From Plenodomus lindquistii (Eukaryota; Ascomycota; Dothideomycetes; Pleosporales; Leptosphaeriaceae): DNA of 64,000 bases. Position numbers and translations under genes: made by a program. Below, in pieces: positions 9,240 to 19,744 of this stretch. A model generated the notes under the pieces. It ran no database searches. It was not told where the DNA came from and saw only the letters and a program-made list of their open reading frames with translations. The DNA lies in NCBI GenBank assembly GCA_025504975.1, contig JANUWI010000006.1:1116001-1180000 (forward strand). Direction: 5' to 3'. Numbering within the stretch: position 1 is the stretch's first letter; every line of letters starts with the position of its first letter.

Positions 9240-12200
9240 TCGCTCGCCCGCCGCGCGGGACGAAGGGAAACAAGGAACGGGAGGGGGTGTATAAAAACCC
9301 CCACTTTCTCCGATCCCACCGTCCGTCTATTCATCACACTCACCCTTCAAAATGATTGTCGGCTCTCCAAAATGGCGCAAAACCAGATTGATGAGGGTGT
9401 TCTGGAATCCTAAAAGAGATGGCTAAACGATATATGTGTGTCGTTTGCTGGCGGTGTCGAAAATCAAAATCAACGCCACGAAAAACGATGTTTTACGCTG
9501 CTCTGTGTGTCTAAAATTTTTATAGCGACTAAGCCATGAGTTTTCTCGCTCGCTCGCTTGTGGGGAAGGAACGGTAAGGGGGTGTATAACACCTCCTCCT
9601 CCTCTCTCTCTTAGATCCCACCGTCCGTCTAACTATCACGCTTCTTACCTCCAGAAGATTTTGGGGTTTGCAAAAGATTCTCGAGAATGTCCGATGGGAT
9701 TCTTCTGGTGTTCAAAAGAAAGAATCTACGCTAGTGATGTATGTGTGTCGCTCGCTGTTTCTTTCCAAAAAGAAAAGACAAAAATCATCTCATAAAGAAG
9801 TCATGGCTTGAGCTGCTGCTGTCTGAAAGGCCTAGTAGCGACTAAGCCATGGGCTTTTGCTGCGCCCGCTCGTGCGAGAGGAACGAAAGGGAGGTGAGAG
9901 GGGAGTATAAAGCCCCTTCTTCTCTTAGATCCCACCATCTGTCACAATTCTCAAAGATTAGTTGTATTTCTCCAAAATGACCCTAATCGCGAGCTATGAG
10001 TGATCTGTCTAGTCTTTTGAAAAAGAACAACCTGGAATTGAATGTGCTGGTCCTGCCGTCCTCTTCTAAAGAAGACAAAAACTACCTCATTAAGAAACCA
10101 TGATATGCGTCCACTTCGCCCAAAATGACTACAAAGGAACGACTCTCCACGCATGAGATTTTGCCTGGTCGCTGGCTAGTGCGGAATAGGAGAGCGCGAA
10201 GAGGATATAAAATGCCCTCTGAGTCTCGCCTTTCATCCATCACACTTGTCCTTACGAATGACTTTCAGGTCACCAAAACCGGAGCGAAAGACCCTAATGC
10301 GAGTGTCTCTGGACTTGTGGAAAGCACAATGTCGAACAGTATCTGCACATGTCTGTTTTTCCTTTCTTCTGAAAAGTACCAATGCAGGTCCGCATGACCG
10401 GTGTCTGCTTCTCCCTCCTTTCGAAAAATGTCAACGAGATACGCAATGGCTTGTGTCTGCTTCTCCCAAAACACTCATGGCGTCGATTTCATGACTTTGT
10501 TCGCTGGCAAGGGAAGGTGTATAAAAGCCCTTCCTCCCCTTTGAGGATCTGTCGTTCAACACTCTTGTTAAGGATGGGTTGCAGATATCCAAAAAAAAAT
10601 TGCTACAAGCGTATGATGGGGTTTTCTGGTGTTCTGAAAAAGACATCATAGAAGTCGATGTGTGTCGCTCGCTGGTGTTGTCTAAAATTGAAATAATAAC
10701 AACAAGAACACGATGATTTGCGCCTGCTACGCTGTTCAATATCCCAATACTGCGAGGACTATGGCTTCCCGTCGCGCTCGCTCTGAGAGAGAGGGTGCGT
10801 ATAAAACCCCTTCTCACATCGTCCACCACACTCATCCATAGGAATTATCTTCGGCACTTAAAAAGGTCCCCAGAGACATCTAATGGAGATCTGCGGGTAT
10901 TTTCTGAAAAGATACACGCGAAGCGGATATGTGTCGTTCGCTGGCGTTCTCCAAAATCAAAAAACCAACCACAAGATCCCATGATCTGCGCTGCTTTGCC
11001 GTTTCAAAAGCCGATACTATTAAAGACATTACTTTTTCGTCACGCAGGCGCTAGGGGGATGAGGGGCGTATAAAACCCCTCCATCACCTCTCTACTACAC
11101 ATTACACTTCTCCTCACTGAGAGAAAATGTAGGTGTCCAAAATCTGCAGGGCCGCCAAGTGATAGGGGTGTTCTGTTCCGTCGGAAAAGTTACGGACAAA
11201 ACGTCAAATGTGTGTCTTTTGCTTGCTTGTCAAAATCTGATGGAGAAGTCCCCATGGTTTCCGTCTCTCCGCCGACCAAAAACTTCGAGCCAGCAATACT
11301 ATGGCTTCTCGTCGCGCTGGTGTCGGGGAGAGGATGGGGGTAAAAAATCTCCTTCCTTCCTTACCTCTTTTCCATCCCTCCATTGCACTTCTCACCTCGA
11401 AAGGACTTTTCGGTATTCATGAAAAGAATACCGAGAAGACTGTGAGTATGTCTGCAGCTTTCCAAAAAAAAAACAATACGCATCGAGCAATGTCCGTCTC
11501 CGTCGTCTTTCTTCCTCAAAAGCAAGATAACAGGGGTAGTAAGAAGCGATGGTTTGCGCCAAGTTCTTTTTAAAAGTTTGACAACAACCATCAGATAACT
11601 TCCTGGTGCGTGCCTTCCAAAAAACGAATCAGATGAATGCCATGACGCTTTGGTGCCTTGGTGTGGGGACGAGAGAGAGGAGTATAAAGCCCCTATAAGG
11701 TCCTGACATTCACCACAACCCCTCCTCAACACTCCTTTGCTTCTCAAATGACTACTGAAAATGTACGATGGGGGTCTGCTGTTCCCCAAAAAATGGAAGA
11801 GCAAGCCATATATGTGCCGCTCTCGCTGTTCCTTCTTCAATCTACAGCAGAAGATATTACAGTTCCGCCTCTCCGCCGTATAAGAAGAAGCCAACACTTT
11901 CATGACTTTGCGGTGTGCTCGCTCCGAGGAGAGAACAGGGGTATAAGAATCCCCTCTCTTCACCGTGTATTATATTTACAACACTTCGTCGATCCTCCAA
12001 ATGATTGTTCAAAGCATGCAATGGGGATCTTCTGTTCTCCGAACAAGAACAGGACACGAGGCATGTGCTTCTCTCGTCTTCCTCTCAAAAACACCTTAAA
12101 GAGTACGATGACCAGTGCTGCTTCGCCACGTAAGAGGTAGGGATGATGATGTCATGGGTTCTCGGTGCAGTGGTGTGCGTTGATCGGGTGTATAAAACCT

Positions 12201-13000
12201 TCCCCTAGTCCCATCGTCCATGACACTCCTTCCTTAAAGAAGACTCTCAGCTTTCCGAAAGAAATGGCGGCAAGTCCGATGGAGGTCTGCAGCTTTCCGA
12301 AAGTATTCGAAAGGCGATAGATGTCTGTCTTTCGCTGTTTCTGAAGAATGCGGTAGCACGAAGTGATAGTTTGCGCCTCTTCGCCTTTCAAAAAGCTCTA
12401 TTCAGAAAAACCATGACTTCCTGGCGCGGAGGAGAAGGAGGAACATATAAACTCCTCTCCTCATACTCTAGACCCTCCATTGTACTTCTTCCTCAACACT
12501 ACTTTTACTCCTCTAAGTTCTTCGAGGATATTTCTGATGGAGATCTGCTATTGTTCGGAAAGTAAATGCGAGCAGTTGATGTTCCTCTCCGCCGTCCTTC
12601 GCTGAGATAAACCTGATAAAAAAGACAGAACGTGATCCACACCGACTCTGACAATGAAAAAATGGTGATAGCGACCCCATGAGTCTCCTGGAGCGCGGGA
12701 GAAGGAGTGACAGGTAAACCCCTCTCCTCGCACTCTGGGCCTGCATTATACTCGTTCCTCAACACTCCTCCAACTCTCCGAAATGTGGTTGGAAAATCTT
12801 GATGGAGATTTGCGGCTTTTGAGAGAGCTGAAAAGGCAAATAATGTCCTTCTTTTCCTGTATTTTCCAAACTTCACAAGTGAGAAATGTCATTGGATTCG
12901 CCACGGATCTGACGGTAAAAGAATGATGACGACAACTTCGTGAGTCGTCAGGTGCGCGGGCGCGTGACGAGGGGCGTGGTGTATAAAAACTCCCCAACTC
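9240..13000 (+). promoter_or_regulatory. reiterated core-promoter-like modules (TATA + pyrimidine leader + CA start)
   Basis: Each of about 14 modules carries TATAAA or a near match, then within 20-60 bp a CT-rich tract ending in a CACACT-like element, which is the layout of fungal RNA polymerase II core promoters. In several modules the TATA sits between short inverted arms; the clearest, at about 11061-11075, has GAGGGG on the left and CCCCTC on the right. Whether any of them fires is unknown. No annotated protein gene follows any of them closely. Confidence 0.5.
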
Positions 13001-14640
13001 CCATCATCCATTGCACTTCTGCCCTAAGGACGACAGCCTGCCTTCTAAAAGAACTACTCTTCTTTGCATGGAGATTCTTGAGGGTTTTCTCAAAAGGAAG
13101 AGTTCGCACCTATGACACATGTGCTGCTCCCGCTGTCTTTCTTTTTCTCAAGATGGCTAGAGAAGAAGTCATGGGATTTACCGCAGGCCTGACGGCGAAA
13201 ATGCTCAAGAAGGGCACATATGACTTCTTTGCGCGCTCGCTTGAGACAAGGATCGGAGGACAGCGATGAAGCCTCCTCCCCGTCGTCGACAAGTACCGTC
13301 ATCCGGGTTATATGGCGGGCGTGTGAGTTCCTGAAAGAGGCATCTCTCGAACATATGGGAAAGTTGAGTGGTTCAACAACATGTAGTCGTCCCTTACATG
13401 TGTCCCAGCTCCTGTCCTGTGTCGTATCAAAGTTTCAGAATCAGCACAGCCATTATTTATGACTTTCTGACGCGGAAGGACGAACGTATAAAATCCTTAT
13501 CAGATTCACAGGCACACTCTTCTTATTTGTATAGCTGAATGTGTGTTTCGAAAGTAGCGTACCTGGAGCATATGGAGAAAGTGTGTGCGCTTTGGAAATG
13601 TATAGGCGTATCAATGCATGGGTCCTGGTTCCTACCTACCCTCGTCGTAATCACCGAACACCAAGATGCATGGTAAAATTTGCTTCTGTAGGTGGACTTA
13701 AAAAGACAATGGCAAGCCTTCCATGGCGCGGGCAAGGGGATGAGGATAAAAGATCTTCTGCGAGTCCGGAAGTACATCTTCACACACCAATGACAGGGTC
13801 GTGAAATCCGAAAGCAACACCGATCGAACCCCTATAAAAGTTCATGGTTTCAAAAGGGATTACGTGTATCCTACATGATTCTTTCTCTTGCGCCTTCGTT
13901 GAGGGAAGATGGCTATAAATAATAACCAGTGCCTCTGCGCCGCCCAGAAGAGGCTATCTGAGCTTGTATGGGACTTCTGCGCGCTCCCGCGGAATGGAAA
14001 AGGGTTACATAATACTCGGTGGCTGTGTGAGTTTCCGAAAGACGCCTGGTTGCAAACCATGGAGAAGTGCGTTTTTAATGACAAAATCTGCTTGACTCCC
14101 TTACATGGTTGTTTCTTCTGCTTCCTCCGTCATATATGGATAAGGAGCTGAATAGCAAGAGTCCTCGACGCCCACAAAGCGGAGGTGTGAGTTTCATAAA
14201 ACTGCGCCGTAGAGTACACGGGAAGTGTGGGTTTGAAATGTTTCCTCGACCATTGGATGTGCGCTGCTTTCTTACAAATCCTCTCTTGGCAAGTGGATTG
14301 GAGGGATTTCTAGTGTCGGAAAAGTTTAGAAGACGACATTTATTCCAGTGCACTAGTTAGCGAGGCACGAGTGGGCATAAAACCCCTCCTCAATTCGTAA
14401 GAACATTCGCCGCATATACACAGTGGGTGTGAGTTTCCAGTAGCGACGAGCGTATAGGAAGTGTGGATTCGAAACACGTCTTCACAAACTTCCATGCGCG
14501 CCACTTTCCTTTCCAACCCGTGACTATGTTCCTATGAAACACTTTATTCGTGTTGAACAGTTTTGAGGAAAGCTCGCATAACATTCCGGTGCGCTGGCCC
14601 GGTGCGGGGATGGTATAAAACCTGTCGTTGGGTGTGAAAG
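9240..14640 (+). repeat. higher-order repeat: TATA module + M1 + M2 + M3, about 20 units
   Basis: Successive TATA elements are spaced 295, 321, 300, 314, 280, 269, 271, 343, 259, 249, 255, 268 and 268 bp between 9290 and 12982, a mean near 284 bp. In each unit the TATA is preceded by GCGCTCGCTCG-like and purine-rich sequence. It is followed by CCCC, a pyrimidine-rich stretch, a CCATCGTCCAT motif, CACACT or CACTTCT, and often CAAAATG. M1, M2 and M3 follow. The units near 13.3 and 14.0-14.4 kb are the most decayed. Substitutions and small indels are spread over whole units, so the array is old or has been actively mutated. Confidence 0.8.
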
Positions 14641-14843
14641 TCCACCATTCACAGGTTCATGGCGAGTTATCACTCGACTGTAGTAATATGGTAACTCTGT
14701 ATTTAAATTATACTATAGAGTTAGCCTGATATGCTTGCCTATCATGACTACCTAGAAGTTTCTAGCGTTTCCGTTTCGATTAACTTGACTATATTTCTTA
14801 TTAGCTTCTGTCCCAGTATCTCTTTCGCGACGATAGCAAAGAC

Positions 14844-15026
14844 CTACATAGTAGCACCAGTGCCGTCCTGGCAATTTACAGTTCCCTGTGGACCGGGCGC
14901 GCAGCTAAGACCTTCAGCTTCCAGTTCGGCAACCTTTGCATCCTGCGCGTTACCGCCATTTCCCTGAGGTGCGGCTAGGGCGAAGCTCGCGAGAACGAAG
15001 AGAGAGAGAGCCTTGATGGAAAACAT
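14844..15026 (-). CDS. small secreted protein, 60 residues
   Basis: A complete 60-codon ORF whose N-terminus is a textbook signal peptide: MFSIKALSLFVLASFALAA, with predicted cleavage after about residue 19. The mature peptide would be about 41 residues, Gly/Ala/Gln-rich, with two cysteines (SCAPG and NCQDG) that could pair. Upstream on the minus strand there is a TATA-like element and a CCAAT box (ATTTTTCCAATTTGG, about 15090-15104). The gene lies within, and opposite to, the tandem repeat block, in a short segment that does not look like the repeat. I recognise no family. Small secreted peptides of this kind are common in plant-associated Dothideomycetes, but a role is not shown by the sequence. 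Confidence 0.6.
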   Translation of the reverse strand: MFSIKALSLFVLASFALAAPQGNGGNAQDAKVAELEAEGLSCAPGPQGTVNCQDGTGATM

Positions 15027-15029
15027 GAT

Positions 15030-17390
15030 GGAAAGTCTTGTTGGTTATTTGTTTGTTATTGTTGAAAGTACGGAAGTAATGGACCAGCCAAATTGGAAAA
15101 ATATACTATAAAGTGCTAAATGTGAAGTCTTGTGAAGTAATGCTGTCGGAAAGCAGTCAACGCCAACAATTCATTCTATTATACACAAGTTCATCGTCCT
15201 TCTTTCAACTGTCGTCGTACGACTCAGGCTTGGCTCCGCTTTCCATCAAACAAGGTCGGCCTCAAGAAGCGCTTCAAATGCAAAGCTCATCGCCTGAGGA
15301 TACAGGGTCTAGACGCATCGAATAAGATGCCTGTCGAATTTCAATAAATTGTCTTCTTATTCTTGCTGCATTTTAAAGATGTTGTACGGCAAACTTAAAC
15401 AAGAAACTAAGCCGATGTATCTATATCCTGTAGCAGCTCCAAGCACGAGCAAGGCATATGGCAGACACGAACCGAGACAAAACCAAACCAGGAAGTGGGA
15501 TCTGTCACATCTGCTGTTTTCAAAGCGCACCTTTGCAAAACAGTGTGAGCTTCGAATGAACAACCTTTCGGGCCGATCAATACCCAAGTCGTCATACACA
15601 AGATGAAACAATATGCATCAAGCCACCAGTCTAAATAAGCGGTAGTCATACTGTGGGATACAATGGAGTTTGTATTTCAAAAAAAAACTACAAACACTGC
15701 GATGAACGGCGCTCATCACTGACGCTGTCGGAACTAATCTTCAGAGGAGAAGCCGCCGGCTGCCAATGTGCTATTAAAACTCTCCTCTTACTCACCCACA
15801 GTCACTCTTCTTCTAGGCACGTACGATATCTTGATGTAATCAAAACATGATTGAACAGCCAAATGGTTTTGTCGGTGATCTGTGATTAGCCGAGCTCGAA
15901 GAAGTGCTTCATGTCTTTGTGGGGTTATTACCTTTAGTAAACTGGTCCATGTACGTTTGGAGCATCGATTACGAAAGGGAATCTAGGAACATGATGTGAC
16001 GTGCTGCTGCTCCCCCCGATGACCATGTTGCAATTTGCCCGCGCGAAGTTACATGTTTGTGATTGGACAAGCCGTTTAACATCGGTCATTACTTTACATA
16101 TGGGGTGTGGGAGTTCTCCCTGTCGAAAACATACGTTCACCAACTCGCATGATTGCGCTGTTGCGAGACCGCCGACAAGGAGAGACGGGGAGGGTGGAAT
16201 GAGGTATAAAGTCCCATGCCATCTTCGAATCTTAATATCCTTCCACGCAACCTGAAACCAAATCGGGAAATCTATCTCGATATAGTTGGGTGTTTTCTCC
16301 TTTCTCATAAAACTCAGAGCTTCTTCAGCACTAACTGGTACAAAAATTGGCAGGGAGCGCTCGCATGAGCATCCGTCCGAGAAATCGACATGATGCCTAA
16401 GGATAATTGCGTGAAGACTACAAGACGACGTGTATTGATATTCATAAAGCCTTTGTTCTTCGTCAGCGCTGCTTTACTCTCTCAACACACGAGTGGACGG
16501 AAAGACCACAGGGCTACATTCTCTCGAAACGTCAGCATTGGAGACAAATGGGCGAGCCACCGTGCCCTGCAATTCTCCGAAGATAGAGCTTTATCCTTCT
16601 TTCTATGCATGCATCTCTATGCGCAAGTATTTCAAAAGTCCAGGACATTGAAATCGGAATTTCACTGCCCGATGAGTTGCCTCCCGCCTATCAATGCGCG
16701 ATCTCGGTATTGACCATGACATGTGTGGAGAAAAGCCCAAGGAGAAATCGTATGAATCCAAATGTATTTTGTCACACTATCAAAAAATGCCAACTTCTAA
16801 AATTATTCATTTCGCTTCACACTCTGGAAAATTTCCAAAACCATAGTTTCAAGCCTTGGTGTCTTTACGGACGCCGATCCCAGGCCGAAATTTAGGAGTG
16901 GATATATAAACCCTTCACAACTAGCACAACCATGCTTACCTTTTTACACCCCAAGTCAAGTCAAGGCCCAGCGCTAGGTATATAATCCACACGAATCCCA
17001 CACAACCATATCTTCTCATCACTATCAGCTTCTTTTTTCCTCCAAAACTCGCCTCTTCGAGAACGCTATGTCGGTGTGTGCCCTCCGCTCCGCCACGAAC
17101 ATCTTTCCGGAGCACTACATGTTTGGTCACTAGGTTTGGATTGAGGAAAGTCAAGTCGAGCGCACTCTTCGGTTTGTAAAAAGCCACGCCGCCTACGGAT
17201 GTCTTGCTGCGGACCGTTGCGGAGATTCGCATCGAAACGAGAGATTAGTAGTATCACGACACTACCCTCGTAATGCCTACGTACCTTGATACTTGATTGA
17301 AACGGTTAATCACGTGGCCCATGGATTGGGTGATCGAAAGACTGTATATATAAGCTCCATCGATCCCTCGCCCTTAATCTCTTCATAATG
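15030..17390 (+). repeat. sparser, decayed part of the repeat block
   Basis: Repeat character is patchy here. A clear unit lies at about 16080-16330: an M1-like GGGGTGTGGGAGTTCTCCC then CGAAAA, a GC-rich section, and TATAAA at 16205 with a CCATGCCATCTTC leader. Further TATA-like sites are at 16905 (GATATATAAACCC) and 17345 (GTATATATAAG). No protein gene is supported in this stretch. Confidence 0.5.
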
Positions 17391-18149
17391 ACCAGCATCC
17401 TCTCGAAACCGCCGATCAGGTTGCTGATGTCCCTGTTCCTGCTTCTTCTCGAAATTATACGGCTGCCGACTCATGGTTTGTCACTTTGGCTGCCGCCGTC
17501 GCTACACTTGAATTTTTTGGCTACGGTTCCCAAACTCAGGAAATTCGCTTCGATGTCTTGCGAACGACTATGAGGTTTCGCACTGAAAGGGGAAACGATT
17601 GCATTCACACCAACCATCCAAACATGTCTGAGTGCTGAGTTACCATAAAGCTCTTCTTGATCTCACTATGGAGCATGTGGTGGAGAGAGTGTGTAAACAA
17701 ACCCCTCCATCCTCACGCTTTGAGATCCTTTCATCATCACTGACCTACCTCATTTCCCAAACAGAGCTCTGTGACAGTCCCATGTCTGCACTCTCTCCTC
17801 TACTACCAAAAGCGTTACACGCACGATTCAATGATCTTCCCGCTCGGCAGCTCCTTTTTCAAAAAACGCCTTCGCCTGGATCCATACTCTCTAAAAGAAC
17901 ATGTGTTTCCGTCATAACCTGAGCTTCCTCCCGGGATTTTCGGATACAAAACTGCGCAGCCAGCGGATCTATGACTTCCCCTTTCCATGCCTTCTCGATC
18001 TTACCCTCGAATGATGCTGGTATCCGCTACATGAAGAGCGCCGTTTGCCGGGGCGTGCATACAAACCCCCGCTTCTCCCGCTGTCGCTCTCTGCTTCTCA
18101 CATCAGTATCCTCTCCGGTGTTCCAGAAACCTGACGCGTCAATTATGAT

Positions 18150-18790
18150 GAAGGTTTTCGGTGTCTCTCCTTCCAAGATTCGAACTCGACTACCTATGCA
18201 ATGGAAATCCGCTGCTCTTCTTGATCAAAACAATCGAGTGCTTCGAACATGGACGGACGTGTTTTCGCCTGCCCTCCAATAATCATGAGATAAGGACTCA
18301 TGAGCGGTGCGCTCCTCTGTTTTCTTCAAAGCATCATTACTCGATGATATGAAGATCCGCCGCCTTTTTGCTTTTCCCAAATGCAACAGCTACAAGTGCA
18401 TGGACGTGTCTCCGCCTCGCCTCCAAAACAACACGGCAGAAGCATGATGAGCGGTGCATTTCTCCGTTCTTCATCAGAAGCTGATACCCATTTGGCATGG
18501 AGATTTGCCGCCGCCTTTCTTCCACATCTAAACAAAAGAGCAATTCAAACATGGACGAACGTGTCTCTGTGTTCCCTCTGAAAACAATGAAAAAGCGATA
18601 TTGGAAATGAATGGTGTGCCCCTCTACTCTGCCTTAAATCACATGGTCAAGTGCCTATGGAGATTTCATCGCCTTGTTCCAAAAGTAGCACTATTCACCA
18701 CCGATGTCTTCTTCTCCACATCTTCGTCTCCGAATGACCAAGCAACGACCTGATGACTTCTTCGCCAGCTCGTCACCAAAATCCACAAGG
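18150..18790 (+). repeat. M1-M2-M3 trios without the TATA module (~150 bp period)
   Basis: Four trios start near 18197, 18347, 18495 and 18657. Each has an M1 element (ATGGAGATTTGCCGCC type), an M2 element (ATGGACGTGTCTCCGCC type) and an M3 element (ATGATGAGCGGTGC, then CTCCGTTCTTC), in the same order as in the TATA-headed units upstream. This shows that the trio is a unit in its own right and that the TATA module was added to it or lost from it. At about 18.8 and 19.13 kb TATA-headed units reappear. Confidence 0.65.
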
Positions 18791-19350
18791 ACCTCAATCA
18801 TGAGCGTGGGCATCCATATTTAAAGGTACGATGGTGGGGGAGACGTGCCAAGTGTACCTATATACCTCACCCCTTGCGCCTTTCTCTTCTGCATCACACA
18901 TACGCTTAGACCTTATACATCCAAAATCCGGCAGGAAAAGGATTTATGGAAGTTCTTCGCCTTGTTCCAAAGCTTCCACTACAAGAATTAATGTCGTGCC
19001 TGTCTATATTTTCATCTTCGAAAAACCCAGTCGACGATCTCATGACTTCGTGCGTCTGCCCATCGCGAAAACTCACAACAGCAAGATCATGAGTACTATA
19101 ATCTGCTGTCCGAACGTACTATGGTGCAAGCTGTGCCAGGTGTGTACATATATATCCGCCTCCTTCCACTCCTCGCAACAATCTCCTCTGCATCAAACAC
19201 AGCCAGCCCTTCTACTTCATAATCGTGCAACGAAAGCAAACATGGTGTGTCTGTGTTCCACAAACTCAACGCTCCCATTGGATGTCCTTTTCGCGTCTTC
19301 ATCTCTAAAATTCTGAACTAGAATAAGCGATGGCTCTCTCTATCCGCCCG

Positions 19351-19744
19351 TAACCAGAACACGCGGAAGACATGGAAATGAGCGTCCAACTTGCTTATGT
19401 CGCGTGTTGAACTTTGCTTTGCCTGCTTAGCCACGCCATGCATGCATGCTGTTCACCAGACTAGATCGATTAGTAGCTACACAGAACACCCATTTATCAA
19501 AAACATACACGCAAACACACATGACATATACAGCACTCCGCACACTCATTCTAATTCATCAAATCTCTATTCCGTGATAAGTCGGACCTGTACAATATCC
19601 TCGTCACCAGCTTCTCCCACCCGGCACTGAAACGCTGCACCCAGTTACATCAATCGAGTATTCAATGCACTACACAATCGCAAAAGAAATTCCGCAGTTA
19701 GCGAAATAATTTCTCCCAAAACACTATCTGGAATTGTAGTGGAT
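19351..19744. other. intergenic region, no gene seen
   Basis: Transition from the repeat block to the 3' end of the succinyl-CoA ligase gene. I see nothing further in it. Confidence 0.4.

Larger units (their letters stand above)
8035..19350 (+). repeat. ~11 kb block of diverged tandem repeats with reiterated TATA modules
   Basis: The block is made of head-to-tail, strongly diverged units, all in the same orientation. The building block is a ~53 bp monomer of the form ATGG-TTGTGTCTGC, then a CT-rich run, then CAAAA and a purine-rich tail. Three monomer types recur in order. M1 has ATGGGGATCTGC then TTCCGAAAA. M2 has GATGTGTGTCGCTCGCTG. M3 has GATGATTTGCGCC then GCTTCGCC. Most trios are headed by a module with GGGG-TATAAA-CCCC and a CT-rich leader. 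TATA elements begin at about 8363, 9290, 9585 (TATAAC), 9906, 10206, 10520, 10800, 11069, 11683, 11942 (TATAAG), 12191, 12446, 12982, 13487, 13833, 13914, 14614, 16205 and 16905, with decayed versions at 11340, 12714, 13745, 14375, 17345, 17691, 18818 and 19147. No long reading frame runs through it. The outer edges are approximate. Confidence 0.8.

Noticed and set aside
11361..11963. 200-codon minus-strand ORF inside the repeat block
   Set aside because: It spans two TATA units on the antisense strand, has no domain, and is not matched by similar ORFs in the other units.
12940..13269. 109-codon plus-strand ORF in the block
   Set aside because: It covers a TATA module and repeat monomers; no homologous ORF is kept in neighbouring units.
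9240..14640. Array considered as C/D snoRNA or tRNA-like genes
   Set aside because: TGATGA-like and CTGA-like words occur but not at constant positions, and I found no B-box or clover-leaf pattern in the units.
8035..19350. Array considered as a CRISPR or a transposon
   Set aside because: Units are diverged throughout with no identical repeat/unique spacer pattern. There are no terminal repeats, no target duplications and no transposase reading frame.
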